From Silene conica (lineage: Eukaryota; Streptophyta; Magnoliopsida; Caryophyllales; Caryophyllaceae), in assembly GCA_029255685.2 (NCBI GenBank), contig CM055314.2, positions 39,562,790 through 39,626,789 on the forward strand: DNA of 64,000 bases. The letters run 5' to 3'. Positions 46,719-57,402 of the stretch are shown piece after piece (within the stretch, counting starts at the first letter, position 1; each line of letters opens with the position of its first letter). The notes below the pieces were generated by a model. The model ran no database searches. It was given only the letters and a program-made list of their open reading frames with translations, and was not told the origin of the DNA. Made by a program: the position numbers and the translations under genes.

Positions 46719-49166
46719 TGTTGATGTTGAAAATTAAACTACAATAAAATGAAGTAATTAAAACAACGTCATTTTTAAAACTCGTAAATAATTTTAAACA
46801 AGTTTAGTTATTTACTTAATGATCTCTTACCCGATTAAGTAAACAATCCCGAGACCCAAACCCATACTAATTCGGGCACGGTATAGCCGATTCAACCCGT
46901 ATAGGTATAATTTGGTGGATTAACTTTTTAATCGGTTCTACCTTAGATCTCTCGGTCGACAATTTTTCTAAAAATCGTCTTTAGCCCGAACTTATTGCAA
47001 CTACGGTTACGAGTACTTTCGTTGAGACCGACCAAATTTCAAGGTGTAATCTTATTACCCCACTTACCCAACGTGACAATTTTAGCACCCCGGTGTAGCC
47101 GAGCCTACATTCTTGTGAAGAAGGGATTCATGGGTCCATACTTTTTGGTAAGGCTATGTCCCAATATTCATATGTAAGAGATCTAGTCAAATCTTATTAT
47201 CTATCTCCGTTTAAGTGAACTAAGTCGGTGAATTATCGATAAAATAAATGACTAGGTCGACTAAATCGAATAAAATGCATGACATGATATGACAACTTGG
47301 CTATGCATGCAAACATATAAAGCAAATAAAAGCATAAAACAATAAACCCTAGTATGGCCTTTCCTAGAAAACAAATAATAAAAGTACAAATTCGGAAACC
47401 AACTCCTTTGGTCCCTTGAACTTCACGAGGCACGCTTCCCAAGGTAAACACCGTCTTGGTCGGAACTCCTTTCCGAATGGCACCGTCTTCAAGGATCTCC
47501 GGAATTTACAAGAATTACAACTTTTCTAGTCTACTTTAATTTATACATTATAAAATAGAAAAACTATAAATAAAGTGATACGAGATCACATTAATTACAT
47601 CCGAATCGATAACCCCTTACATTACGGGAAATACCGATTTAAAAACTAAGGACATACTAAGTAAATTACATAATCCAAAATTACGTAAATAAAATCATGA
47701 AAATCATAATTAAAATATGCAATGCTTATGAATATATGATCTATCATGCAAACCCTAAGCCATATCGTCCTATTAAATATCATTTATATAAATAGTTATT
47801 GTATACCTTGGTTTTATGGAATTGCGTGTTTTAACGATTAACAACACTATGCATTATGTGAATCGGAATTCACTCTTAAGTTATTCATCCCAACTCTTTT
47901 AGGTTTCAAAATTTAGTCTTACTCAAACTTTGAACATGACATAACTTAATATTATAATATTGTTTGGTATTACTCGATTTTACAGGAAAAACAATATTAA
48001 ATTCAAAAAGAGTCATAAAAATTTCGAAAATTTCAAAATTTGAAATTTGAAAATTCTGGAATGTTCTTAAAATTTCAGAACCTTAAAATATTAGTATTTA
48101 TACGGTTTTAATATTTATTTCAAAAATAAAATGTAAAACGAGCATTTTAAGTCGGAAAATTAAATGATTAGCTCCATAAATGCAAATAAAATACTAATAA
48201 TATTTTTACACTTTCCAAAATACTTTAAGAACATGAAATGGACAGAAAATTAAATGGAACACTGCCGAATGAGCCGAAATTTTAATAAATATGACTCCTT
48301 TTATTCAATTTTAAATGCAACTTTTTAACAAATTAAAATTAAATAAAACAGAAACTTTTGGCTCCCAAGAGAAATATGGTGATGAACATATCATATATGA
48401 CTATTATGGGTTAAATTTTTCGGCCATTTTAACAACTATTGCAATTTTTAACGATTTACGTCATATATTGTACAATTTTAACCATTAAAATTATTTCTCA
48501 AGAATAAAATTAAATAAAAATCTCGAAATTTTTATACATGTTGGAAATAATATATATGACATCGTGTTAAATTTTTATGGCCAAATTCAAACTTAAACTA
48601 TTAAAGTCGAAATAATGTCACTAATTACCCGATTTTTACATTAAAAATCTAGAATAATACAATATATGAGATAAATTTCTTGAAAATTTAGCATACATTT
48701 TAAATACTGCATGTGACATACTCATAAATCTTTATAGTCAAATTCGTAATATAACTATACAAACCCATTTTTATTCATTTTATGGCATTTTAACATTTAA
48801 AATTCATAAACCATGTATTTTAACTCCATAATTTACGACAATTCATATTCATATCATAGGATATACATGTGAAAACATACTGAAAAATCTCGGCCAAAAG
48901 ATGATTTTAACTATTTTTCCCAAAATAAACAATTTTTAACCATTAAAAACTAATAAAACCGAGATTAACATACCTATAAACAATATATATATGCAAAATA
49001 TATTCCAAATATCCTAAAAACATTTTAGAATCAGTAGGTATTCATGCATAAATTATTTCGGCCATATCATATACGAAATGAAATATCAATTTTATTTTGT
49101 TATCCTAATAACTCCGTAAAGATTAAACGGAAAGCATGCAAACAACCTAGTTGCTCTGATACCAAT
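46719..49166 (-). other. copia-X leader with conserved modules and primer site
   Basis: 2.45 kb, non-coding. Module next to gag at about 46845-47165; second module with arms 47350-47361 and 47648-47659 (11 of 12 pairs). Primer site (minus strand TGGTATCAGAGC) at 49153-49164. The remaining AT-rich stretch aligns with the copia-Y leader over its length. Confidence 0.8.
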
Positions 49167-50425
49167 TGTTAGGTTTACTTATCTCATAACCTAATAATAT
49201 TAGTCATACTAAACAAAATCTTAACTAACATTTTAATTAATAAACTTTTAGATCTTATGCATGCTAAAACTTATGCGGAAATAAAAGGATTTGAACCCTT
49301 ACACACGGTCCAACGGAATGCAAGGATGATCCTCCAAGTATTCAACAAGAACACCTCCTTTGTGATGCACCAAGACAACCCTTGATTGAACCGAAACTTG
49401 AGAATGCTAGTACCAAAAAACGGTTTTTCCTTAAACAAATTCTAATCTCTTAATTAGAATTAATATACTAATATTATAACTTGTTATTATTAGTATTTTT
49501 ATTATTCTCACAATAATAATTTTAGAGGATTTAACAATTTTTCTCTCTAGAAATTTTGCTAAAGATTTTTGCTAGAACTTGAATGAATGTAATATTGTGA
49601 GCATGCCACAATATTTAAGTTGGTTGGACATGGGGTTGGGTGAGGCCGGCTATGGGAAGAGCAACAAGGGAACAACTTCTCTTCTCAAGGCTCTTAGGGT
49701 GGCTCTAGCTAGTCTTTCAAGACACTTTAATGATTATGTTTTATGGGGCAATTAACACCCATAATCATTCCTTAACCAACCCACAATAACCGGCTACCCT
49801 AACATAATATAGACCTCATTTTATAAAATTGTCAATTGTAAAATTGTACATTATGTGACATCTCATATGTCACTAGGTAATAAAATACCAATTATCTTAA
49901 TTTAAAACATATAAATATTTATCAAATAAATATTGTGTATAATTAAATAAATCATATTTATCAATTGACAAGTAATTCATAATTACTAGTATAAAATGAT
50001 TATTTATGATAACCGTCAATACGATTTACAACCTTTGTATTAATACACAACCCAATTCATTCTAATTACGATATCGTAAAATATCGCTCATTGTTTAATA
50101 ATTGACACGTTTCAATTATAAACATAAATCTTACAATAAGATTTAACCTGTGATTTCTTGGTATACGAGTTTAAGGAATATGATCAACTCGTATCAATAT
50201 ACATTTGATCATCTTATCAACTAAGGGAATTGTCCTATAGGTGTGACCTAAAGGGATCAACTGACCACCACCGTCATACGACAGTAATGTCAAACTCTAG
50301 CTAGCCAATCATTACCGATTAATGTTGGTCAGTTCACTAATATATATTCGTATCATCCCTTGCGTATTCTCGTCTTGAGATTTAATTACGTGATCGCACT
50401 ATTGTTGAGGACACATTTCCCAACA
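49167..50425 (-). repeat. copia-X 5' LTR (1259 bp)
   Basis: TGTTAGG..CCAACA, primer site at left, target repeat GTATC at right (50426-50430). Stem-loop block near 50231-50338. Confidence 0.9.
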
Positions 50426-50658
50426 GTATCATCAAGGAAAACATACTTAAGATTAGGAGGAAGTGGCTTACGCTCTGGTACCTTTACCTCTATAGCATGA
50501 ACAGAATCAGTGCCAATAGCATAGCATCTGTTTACCAGATGTGCATTAGCCAAGCTTGTGAGCCTTTCATCCTCTTCCTCAGTGAGCTCACGTTCCTCTA
50601 TTTTTGCTTCCAAACCATCCAGCTCTTCAGCATTCTCTGATGGATTACCAGTACACTC
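50426..50658 (-). pseudogene. Athila-1 protease-RT linker fragment
   Basis: Short piece of pol with NPSENAEELDGLEAKIEE and ERKPLPPNLKYVFL, the wording just before RT in plant Athila elements. Bounded by the copia-X block (left) and the inverted-end LTR unit (right, CACTC at 50654-50658). Confidence 0.85.
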
Positions 50659-51895
50659 TGTTGGAGATTGTGTCGTCCACATGTAGTGTGATAACGTCAT
50701 TGCACATACCCTTGTACGGACAAGTGGGAGATTGTCGGGGCTGGTGTCCTTGACAGTTAGTACAATGACTTACTAAATCTCTTAAAGGATCACAAGGGCA
50801 TATTTCAGTATTATTATCAGTTGATCCACGTATATCAATAACGGTTGGCTTGCTAGCTAAGTTTGACGTTATTGTCATACGGATGGCGGTGATCAACTTG
50901 TCCCTATACGTCACACCTATAGGACACGTTTGAGAGATATGAAGGTATGAAAATACAGTCACATTTATGGCGGATACGACTAAACAGTTAGTCAGAGGTA
51001 TTGACTATTAAATTAGTCAATAAGATGTTGATATTATTATTTATACGGATTAAATAATTTTAGCTAATACGGATTACATGATTAATTCGTAAAATTAAAT
51101 ATAAGCAGTTATATTTAATTAAATATTGATTTCGCGTATTAATATAAACAGTTATATTAATTTGGGTAATTATACAATATCGTAATTTTATCAGACCATT
51201 ATTAATACATCGACTGCATTAATATCTGATAACACGTATGCGATTTATAATAAAAATCCCGCAAATAATATTTAGCAAAACGGGTCGAATCACGCAAAGG
51301 AATAAGGTAAGAGTGGAGAAAGCCCACTCTCACCCCAATTCGGCCGACCCACCCGAGTACTACATAATGAGAGTCCTTCTCCTTATGTCAGGGACAGGTA
51401 ATTCATAATTCTTACAATTAGGGTTTTGAGAGCATTCTTCTCGCAAAACTCAGATCTCACATCTAAAACCTCAAAAAGCTCTCCCCATATTGCAAGGCAA
51501 TTGGAGAGTATTTTCTAGCACACGCGGCATCATCTCAATCAAGTTTTGGGTGCAAGTTATAGGAGGGAATTTACTTTAATTCCTGTTCTTATGCCAATTC
51601 AAGCAAGGACCCAAGGTTGTATTCTTTTCATGTTTTATTTATCTTATGACCATATTCACAACTGTAAATTTCATTATAATCCTTCAAGTTTAGGGCGAAT
51701 ACATGCTATATTCCCCACAAGTTGTATTTTAAACTCGTAGACTCATGCATTTATATAACGTCAAACTTATCTAGCAAGCCAACCGTTATTGATAAACGTG
51801 GATCAACTGATAATAATACTGAAGTATGCCCTTGTGATCCTTTAAGAGATTTAGTTAGTCATTGTACTAACTGTCAAGGTCACCAGCCCCAACAC
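50659..51895. mobile_element. Copia LTR unit with ~140 bp inverted ends
   Basis: Insertion in Athila-1 flanked by CACTC (50654-50658 and 51896-51900). Its first 75 bp end in a polypurine tract (AAGTGGGAGAT, 50723-50733) followed by an LTR-like start TGTCGGGGCTGGTG at 50734. The right end, read backwards, starts TGTTGGGGCTGGTG and matches the left for about 140 bp with roughly nine in ten bases equal. The inner sequence is not inverted. The block shared by all copia LTRs here is present at the left. No protein. Looks like a solo LTR or fold-back derivative; how it formed is unclear. Confidence 0.7.
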
Positions 51896-52253
51896 ACTCA
51901 TCCAAAATCGTCAGATCATCTAAGGGATCCTTAGCCAAGGATTCCCTCCAATTATGGATGACATTCCTGTCAACAATGTCAATAGAAAAACACGTATCAT
52001 TAGTAGGTGTGGTTGCTTTATGGGCAAGACTGAACTCAATAGTGTCATCCCCGAGCTCTAATGTTATAATCCCGTGTTTGACATCTATCATAGCCCCAGT
52101 TGTGTGCAAAAAAGGTCTACCTAAAATAATAGGTATCTGACTATCCTCAGCAATGTCTAAAACCACGAAATCTACAGGAATAAAGAACTTTCCCACTCTA
52201 ACTGGGACATCCTCCAAGACCCCTAACGGTCTTTGGGTTGATCTATCTGACAT
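51896..52253 (-). pseudogene. Athila-1 aspartic protease, C-terminal part
   Basis: MSDRSTQRPLGVLEDVPVRVG, FFIPVDFVVLDI and PIILGRPFLHTTGAMIDV: the second half of an Athila-type retropepsin with the ILGRPFL flap-proximal motif. Continues from the DLGASVSVMP active-site segment in the preceding frame. Confidence 0.9.
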
Positions 52254-53970
52254 CTGAAGGGTGATATACTGATATTGGTGACCTTAAGTCTACATATGTT
52301 AAGTCTCTCACATACAGAATATGGCATGACACTGACACTAGCCCCTAGATCACAAAGGGCTTTCCCAATCATATAGTTACCTATGGTGCATGGGATAAAA
52401 AAACTACCTGTGTTTTTGAACTTAGGTGGAATATTGTTTTGTGAAAGAACATTACATTCTTCCACAAAAGCAATAGCACCTTCATCCTGAAAATTCCTCT
52501 TACGACTCAAAATATCTTTCATAAACTTAGCATAAGAGGGTACCTGGGTAATTAAGTCAGTGAACGGGATGGTTACCTCAAGGTTCTTCACCATCTCCAA
52601 GAACTTACCAAATTTCCGATCCGCTTTTGAATTCTTCAATCGTTCGGGATACGGAACTGTAACACCAGCCGTAGGATAAGCTATATTCGGCTTCTTCAGT
52701 TGTAGAATCTCCGTTAGGTCATGAATGAGGGAAGAATCCGGCAAATCAGGTGTGGATTCTGCATTCTGCTCAGAAACTATGGTCGGTCGACCTGGAGTGT
52801 CGGTCGGTCGACCATATGGACTGGGATCAGAATGTTTTTGTTTTCCAGAAACTGACGAGTCTTTAGGTCGGTCGGTCGATCGGACAAGTATGTTGGTCGG
52901 TCGACTGGATTTACTGGGAACGAATTCAGTTTCTTTTTCATAAACTTTATCAGTTTCCTCCTGGGACGCCGGTCCTTCATATGAACGACCACTTCTGAGA
53001 TTTATGGCATTGATCGTCTCTATGGGGCTCTCACAAATGCTAGGAGAGTTAGCAATTTGATTAGCAACTAAGATTGCTAGTTGGCTCTCAAAAGTCTTCA
53101 AGGAAGCAACTTGAGCCTTTTCCATTTCCAACATTTGGGACATGAGAGCTTTAACTAGCCCTCTCAACTCTACCGTTTCACTCGTGCTGTCAACCGTAGT
53201 AATCAAGTTCGAACTTTCTTGCTTCAGCTGGGCTGCCTCAAGCTTTTCAAAACGAGCTTCAATGGATGTCTCAAGAGCCAAAACTCGACCCATCTCTACA
53301 TTCAACCTTCGCGAATGTCCACGCGAACTCACAAATTCAGCCCTATGCACTGCCATGTCTTCAATGGTGTTCCAACCCTTCATATGGTTGGTGTTATTTT
53401 GTAACCTTCCACTAGCAGCTGCATCTAATATAACCTTGTAGTCATCATAAAGGGCATTGTAAAATTGGTTGCAAAGATACCACTGTGGAAAACCACGATG
53501 AGGAATAGACCGGACCAACTTCTTGAACCGACCCCACGCCTCACAAAATTCTTCATCGGGACCTTGTTGAAAATTGGTGATTTCACTTCTCAAGTCATTG
53601 GCCTTCGCAAGTGGGAAGTACTATTTATAGAAAGCCAATGCCAAGGAAGTCCAATCCGTGATCTTCTCAGCTACCCTATCAAGGTAGCGGTACCAATCCC
53701 TTGCAGAATCTTTCAAGGAATACAGGAACATCATTGCCTTCACCTCATCTTGAGTCACCCCGGCCGGTATATGTATAGAACAGCAGTAATCCGTGAAGTT
53801 TTCAACATGCTTTAACGGATCCTCATCGTGTAGACCAGAAAATTAGTTCCGCTCCACCAAAATAATGTAGTTTGGGTGGAGCTCGAAAGAACCAGTAGTA
53901 GGAGTAGGCAACCTGAACCCTTTTGGTAGATCTTGCACCTTTGGTTGAATGTGGTCATATATGGTGGTCA
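52223..53970 (-). pseudogene. Athila-1 gag and start of protease
   Basis: Minus strand. Gag core (GLHDEDPLKHVENF, ARDWYRYLD, FQQGPDEEFCEAWGRFKKLVRSIPHRG, FYNALYDDYKVILDAAASG) then a coiled-coil-like stretch (ARFEKLEAAQLKQE), an Arg/Pro/Thr-rich segment encoded by GGTCGACC-type repeats (52775-52915), the conserved YPERLKNSKADRKFGKF and VPSYAKFMKDILSRKR, and the protease active-site CDLGASVSVMP. Broken in about two or more places. Zinc knuckle not seen, as is common in Athila gag. Confidence 0.87.
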
Positions 53971-54130
53971 TGATCTCTAAGAATGAGAGTACTCAAGCCT
54001 TCCTCTCAAAAACCTGTCTTCTAACTGTGCAAAACAAAACTAGAAGAAAAGGTAAGTAACGGTCTTAAGGAACCGAAGTTCCTTAAGACAAGGAAAATAA
54101 ACTAAAAATTAACAACAAAATTATACCGTC

Positions 54131-54148
54131 TCCCCGACAACGGCGTCA
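54131..54148 (-). other. Athila-1 primer-binding site
   Basis: Minus strand reads TGACGCCGTTGTCGGGGA, the Athila-type primer site (close to the common TGGCGCCGTTGCCGGGGA, tRNA-Asp type), a few bases from the LTR. Confidence 0.85.
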
Positions 54149-54153
54149 AAATT

Positions 54154-55150
54154 TGATACCCGTCGTTGAGGGTTTCAAAGATAAGATTTATAAACCAAAC
54201 TAAAACTATAGATAGCGATATTAAGGGTCGAACCACAGAGAGACAAAGCTAATTATGTTTGCAAATTTAAAGTCTATTGAAGTAACAAAATTGGGGGTTT
54301 GAAGGTTTGATTGGAACTAACGGCTAATATGACAAAGTAAGAAAAAGTCTAAAACAAGGGTAAAAGGATGATTGGAAACTTCGGTTTACCATGGCTAAGG
54401 TAAGTCAAAATTGGGTAAAAAACTCATAAACACAATCTCAAGGAACAAAGAATAAACCTTTAGGTCAATATTCTACCAAATCCTAGCGGTCTTAGGGTTC
54501 CTAGAAAAGCACTAAACTTTCGTTCAAAGGGCAATTCCAAATTTGTTGTCAAACTAATTCTACCAATCTTTCAATCTAAGAGAATTAGTTCACCAACAAA
54601 TGAGGAAAAACATGGATTTAGAGAGGAATCGAGGAGAAAAGGGTTCGAAAAATCTAAAATCGAGTGAAATGACAAGAGCATAAAAGACTTCCCTTAAATA
54701 TAGGCTGAGAACCGCTCGATCGAGTAGTTAAAACTGGTCGATCGAGTGAGTCACTTCAGGCTGATTTCCTCGATCGAGTACTGATGTCCACTCGATCGAG
54801 TGGTTGTTAGTACAGAAGCTGCCTCGAATGATTTTCCCTCGATCGAGCTCTTTCAAGCTCGATCGACCATTTCTTCACTGGTGTCCACTCGATCGAGCAT
54901 AAAGCAGAGCTCGATCGAGGCTTTTTTTACCGTGAAGCTCGTTTTGTCTTCTTTCCTTCTGTTTTCGTCCTTGTTCCTTCCCTTTTGCTAGTCCAAGCCT
55001 GCACAAGAGTACCAAACAGACTACAAACATACAAAAACCACAAATTGTCTCGGATATATGCATAGTCTTTATTCTACCTACGGATTCCTACTAAAAGTTT
55101 AAAAGTCTAAGCAAAACGATAGTCTAAGTCTAACGAAAACTGTAAATACT
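54154..55150 (-). repeat. Athila LTR, right boundary approximate
   Basis: Starts TGATACCC on the plus strand next to the primer site. No long gene. It holds eight TCGATCGA palindromes (54716-54918). The right end is not clear: near 55150-55180 sequence reads like the end of an Athila internal region (a CGGGTTTGCAACCCCG stretch on the minus strand at about 55165-55180). The LTR could thus be shared between Athila-1 (as 5' LTR) and Athila-2 (as 3' LTR). Confidence 0.6.
54716..54918. repeat. Cluster of eight TCGATCGA palindromes
   Basis: Starts at 54716, 54738, 54770, 54792, 54839, 54859, 54889 and 54911, most within CTCGATCGAG. Spacings are 22, 32, 22, 47, 20, 30 and 22, i.e. mostly near whole turns of the DNA helix. 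Confidence 0.9.
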
Positions 55151-55260
55151 ACTACAAGTTGCACGGGGTTGCAAACCCGGCTCAAAAAGTTCAGAAGTAA
55201 AAATGTTTATTGCCCACGACTGGGATCTTGACTCGCGGAACTCCCTTCCGCGGATGTGAC

Positions 55261-56508
55261 TGAAGGAAAACGAGATCATACTAGTTAACCTAATAATGTA
55301 GTCTTACTAATTATTTTACATTTTTAATTAATCTCATATTAATTATACTCAAGATCTTATGCATGCAACAACATATGCGGAACAATAATGAAAAGGGCCT
55401 TACAAACGGTCCAAATAAGTGCTAGGACGATCCTCCACGGAGCAACCAAAATAGCTTGCCTCCTTTACGTTGCACCCAAGACCTACCCTTAAACACCGAG
55501 ACACGAACACGAGCTAGGTGACGGAATCGGTAGTATTAAAACCGTTTACTAATAATATTATTATTAGTATACTAAGAAAATATTATCTAAATAATATTTG
55601 TGAGGTTTTATGACCTTTAGTTTCTCACACTAAAAACTAAAGTATGGATTAACTTCTCTTATGTGAATGATCACATGTATATATAGAGAATATATGTTGG
55701 TTGGGGTGGTTCATTGTGTCGTGTAAAATGGTGTATGTAGAAGGGATTTTAATTCCTTCTCATGCACTCAAGCACAAGTAAGGTCATATCATAATATGAC
55801 ATAATCATTACAATTCTAAGATAAAATATCATATAATTTTATCATATATTGTCAACTTACACGACACACTAAGACGTAATATGTACATTCATATTACGAT
55901 TTATAATTCGTACAATTTAACTAATTACGTAACATCTTATGTGACATAATAATTGTATTAATTTAAAATATAAATTTATCACATAAATAATATTTAAATT
56001 AATTAAATCACATTTAACAAATTAATAAGTAATTCGAAATTACTGTCCCAACATATGGTTATCGTAATAATCGTCAATACGATATATTAACAACGTTTGT
56101 TATAACCATGAACCATTCATAATACTAATTTCGATATTTCTAAAATATCGTTTAATACTTGACAATTGACACATTTCAATTTCAAATATAAATCTTACTT
56201 TAAGATTCAACCTCTGAATTCTTGATATACGGATTTAAGAATATCGATCAATCTGTATCCTATACGATTAATCAATATATATTATTTAAGGAGTCTGTCC
56301 TATAGGTGTGACCTAAAGGGATCAACTGACTACCACCGTCATACGACAGTAATGTTAAACTCTAGTCAGCCAATCATTACCGATTAATGTTGGTCAGTTG
56401 ACTAAATCAATATCGGATCGTCCCTTGCATATTCTTTTCATAAGATTTATGACAATGATTTTTATCACTGTCGTGATCGCACAATTGTTGAGGACACATT
56501 TCCCAACA
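55261..56508 (-). repeat. Solo copia LTR inside Athila-2
   Basis: 1248 bp, same family as 24796-26038. Flanks GTGAC (55256-55260) and GTTAC (56509-56513), a target duplication with one difference, consistent with an older insertion. Holds the stem-loop block near 56296-56401. No internal region. Confidence 0.85.
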
Positions 56509-56513
56509 GTTAC

Positions 56514-56813
56514 ATCATTGCCTCTGAAACTCCAAACAACAGAGCTGTCAACTGGATTATACGTCATGACATATTGTTTCCGCTTCACATATGGCCTTGG
56601 TCCTTGAGGATTCTTCTTCCTGTTCAGTGCTAACCAACCCCAACCATCTGGGTTGTAATCTGGCTCAGTATCTGCGTCGTAAATGATCAAGAAATCGTCC
56701 TCTAACTTGCTCTCAAACTGAGGCAGAGGAGTCAGCTCTAACAATTCTAAATCTGCAGATATATCATCTGACATAGAATAGCACGGAACAACAGACATAG
56801 GTGGTCGTGACAT
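56514..56813 (-). CDS. Unknown acidic frame after Athila-2 protease
   Basis: About 100 residues from MSRPPMSVVPCY to VVWSFRGNDV, starting a few bases after the protease frame ends. Acidic with DADTEPDYNPDGWGWLALNRKKNPQGPRPYV in the middle cited here only as DADTEPDYNPDGWGW then a basic Pro-rich run. I do not recognise it. It stands where RT should begin. It continues on the far side of the solo LTR for a few residues. Could be a linker that outlived pol, or an accessory protein. Confidence 0.4.
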
Positions 56814-56815
56814 GC

Positions 56816-57402
56816 TTAACTGCTAAACACTAGGTCCTCGTCACCAACCTGGAAGGTCAGTGTCTTCGTACCTACATCAATCACTGCTTTCGCAGTGTGC
56901 AGAAAAGGTCTACCTAATATAATCGGTGTGTAGGAATCCTCAGGTATGTCTAGAACCACAAAGTCTACAGATATAAAGAACACTCCTATCTGAACAGGAA
57001 TGTCCTCTAAGATGCCTAAGGGTCTTGACACACTACGGTCAGCCATCTGGACCGTCATGTTTGTACACTTAAACTTAGAAAAACCCAATTTACCAGCTAA
57101 TGACAGGGGTAACATACTAACACTGGCCCCTAAGTCACACAAGGCACTGTCAATTACGTGGGTTCCTATTTGGCAGGGCATAGAGAAACTACAAAGGTCA
57201 GCTAGTTTAGGTGGACTCTTATTTTGGGGGAATGCATAACATTCCTCCGTTAAAACAACAATTTCAGTAACGTTCACGGTTCGCTTTCGCATTAAAATTT
57301 CACGCATAAATTTTAGATAGGAAGGTACCTTGAGTAATAGTTCAAGGAAAGGAACGTGTACCTTCAGATCCCTTAGCGTGTCCGCGAACTTAGCGAACTC
57401 CT
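56816..57402 (-). pseudogene. Athila-2 gag C-terminus and aspartic protease
   Basis: PSYLKFMREILMRKR (gag end), then the retropepsin: LCDLGASVSMLPLSLAGKLG with the catalytic Asp, SRPLGILEDIPVQIG, FVVLDIPEDSYTPIILGRPFL. About 160 residues of protease are in one frame without a visible break. Compared with Athila-1 protease it is clearly diverged, so the two are different families or subfamilies. Confidence 0.88.

Larger units (their letters stand above)
32690..50425 (-). mobile_element. Block of gag-only Ty1/copia elements (copia-X with copia-Y inside)
   Basis: One insertion into Athila-1, shown by GTATC at 32685-32689 and 50426-50430. Outer LTRs at 32690-34052 and 49167-50425 belong to copia-X. 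Inside lie X gag (45807-46718), X leader (46719-49166), and a second, related element copia-Y (gag 38591-39526, leader 39527-41874) with several Y-type LTR pieces. Y LTR pieces share the target GTACC with X (34357-34361, 43796-43800). Neither element has a visible pol. Each gag frame carries about one break. Left and right X LTRs differ by a few per cent by eye. Confidence 0.85.
9700..55150 (-). mobile_element. Athila-type Ty3/gypsy element Athila-1, fragmented by four or more insertions
   Basis: Backbone of the window. Its own sequence survives in five blocks: 9700-12218, 16707-19946, 31827-32689, 50426-50658 and 51896-54153, plus the LTR from 54154. These sum to about 9 kb, a normal size for the internal part of Athila. 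Parts in element order (right to left): LTR, primer site 54131-54148, gag, protease, linker, RT, RNase H, integrase, extra downstream frame, 3' non-coding. Target duplications CCCGT, TGAAT, GTATC and CACTC at the four nested insertions show where each later element entered. The element is clearly old and broken: apart from the insertions it has several further breaks. Its 3' LTR is not seen. Confidence 0.85.
55151..57402 (-). mobile_element. Athila-type piece Athila-2, lacking visible RT and integrase
   Basis: Minus-strand gag end (57308-57402), protease (56816-57307), an unknown frame (56514-56813) and then, after the solo LTR, a short tail leading to the Athila LTR at about 55150. No RT, RNase H or integrase wording. 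Cut at 57403 by copia-Z. Either a non-autonomous Athila or a copy that lost pol; it may share the LTR with Athila-1 in a tandem arrangement. Confidence 0.7.

Noticed and set aside
50734-51895. DNA transposon (Mutator-like or MITE) because of long inverted ends
   Set aside because: The target repeat is 5 bp, ends are TG..CA, a copia polypurine tract precedes the left end and the sequence matches copia LTR starts, so an LTR origin is more likely. A fold-back derivative is still possible.
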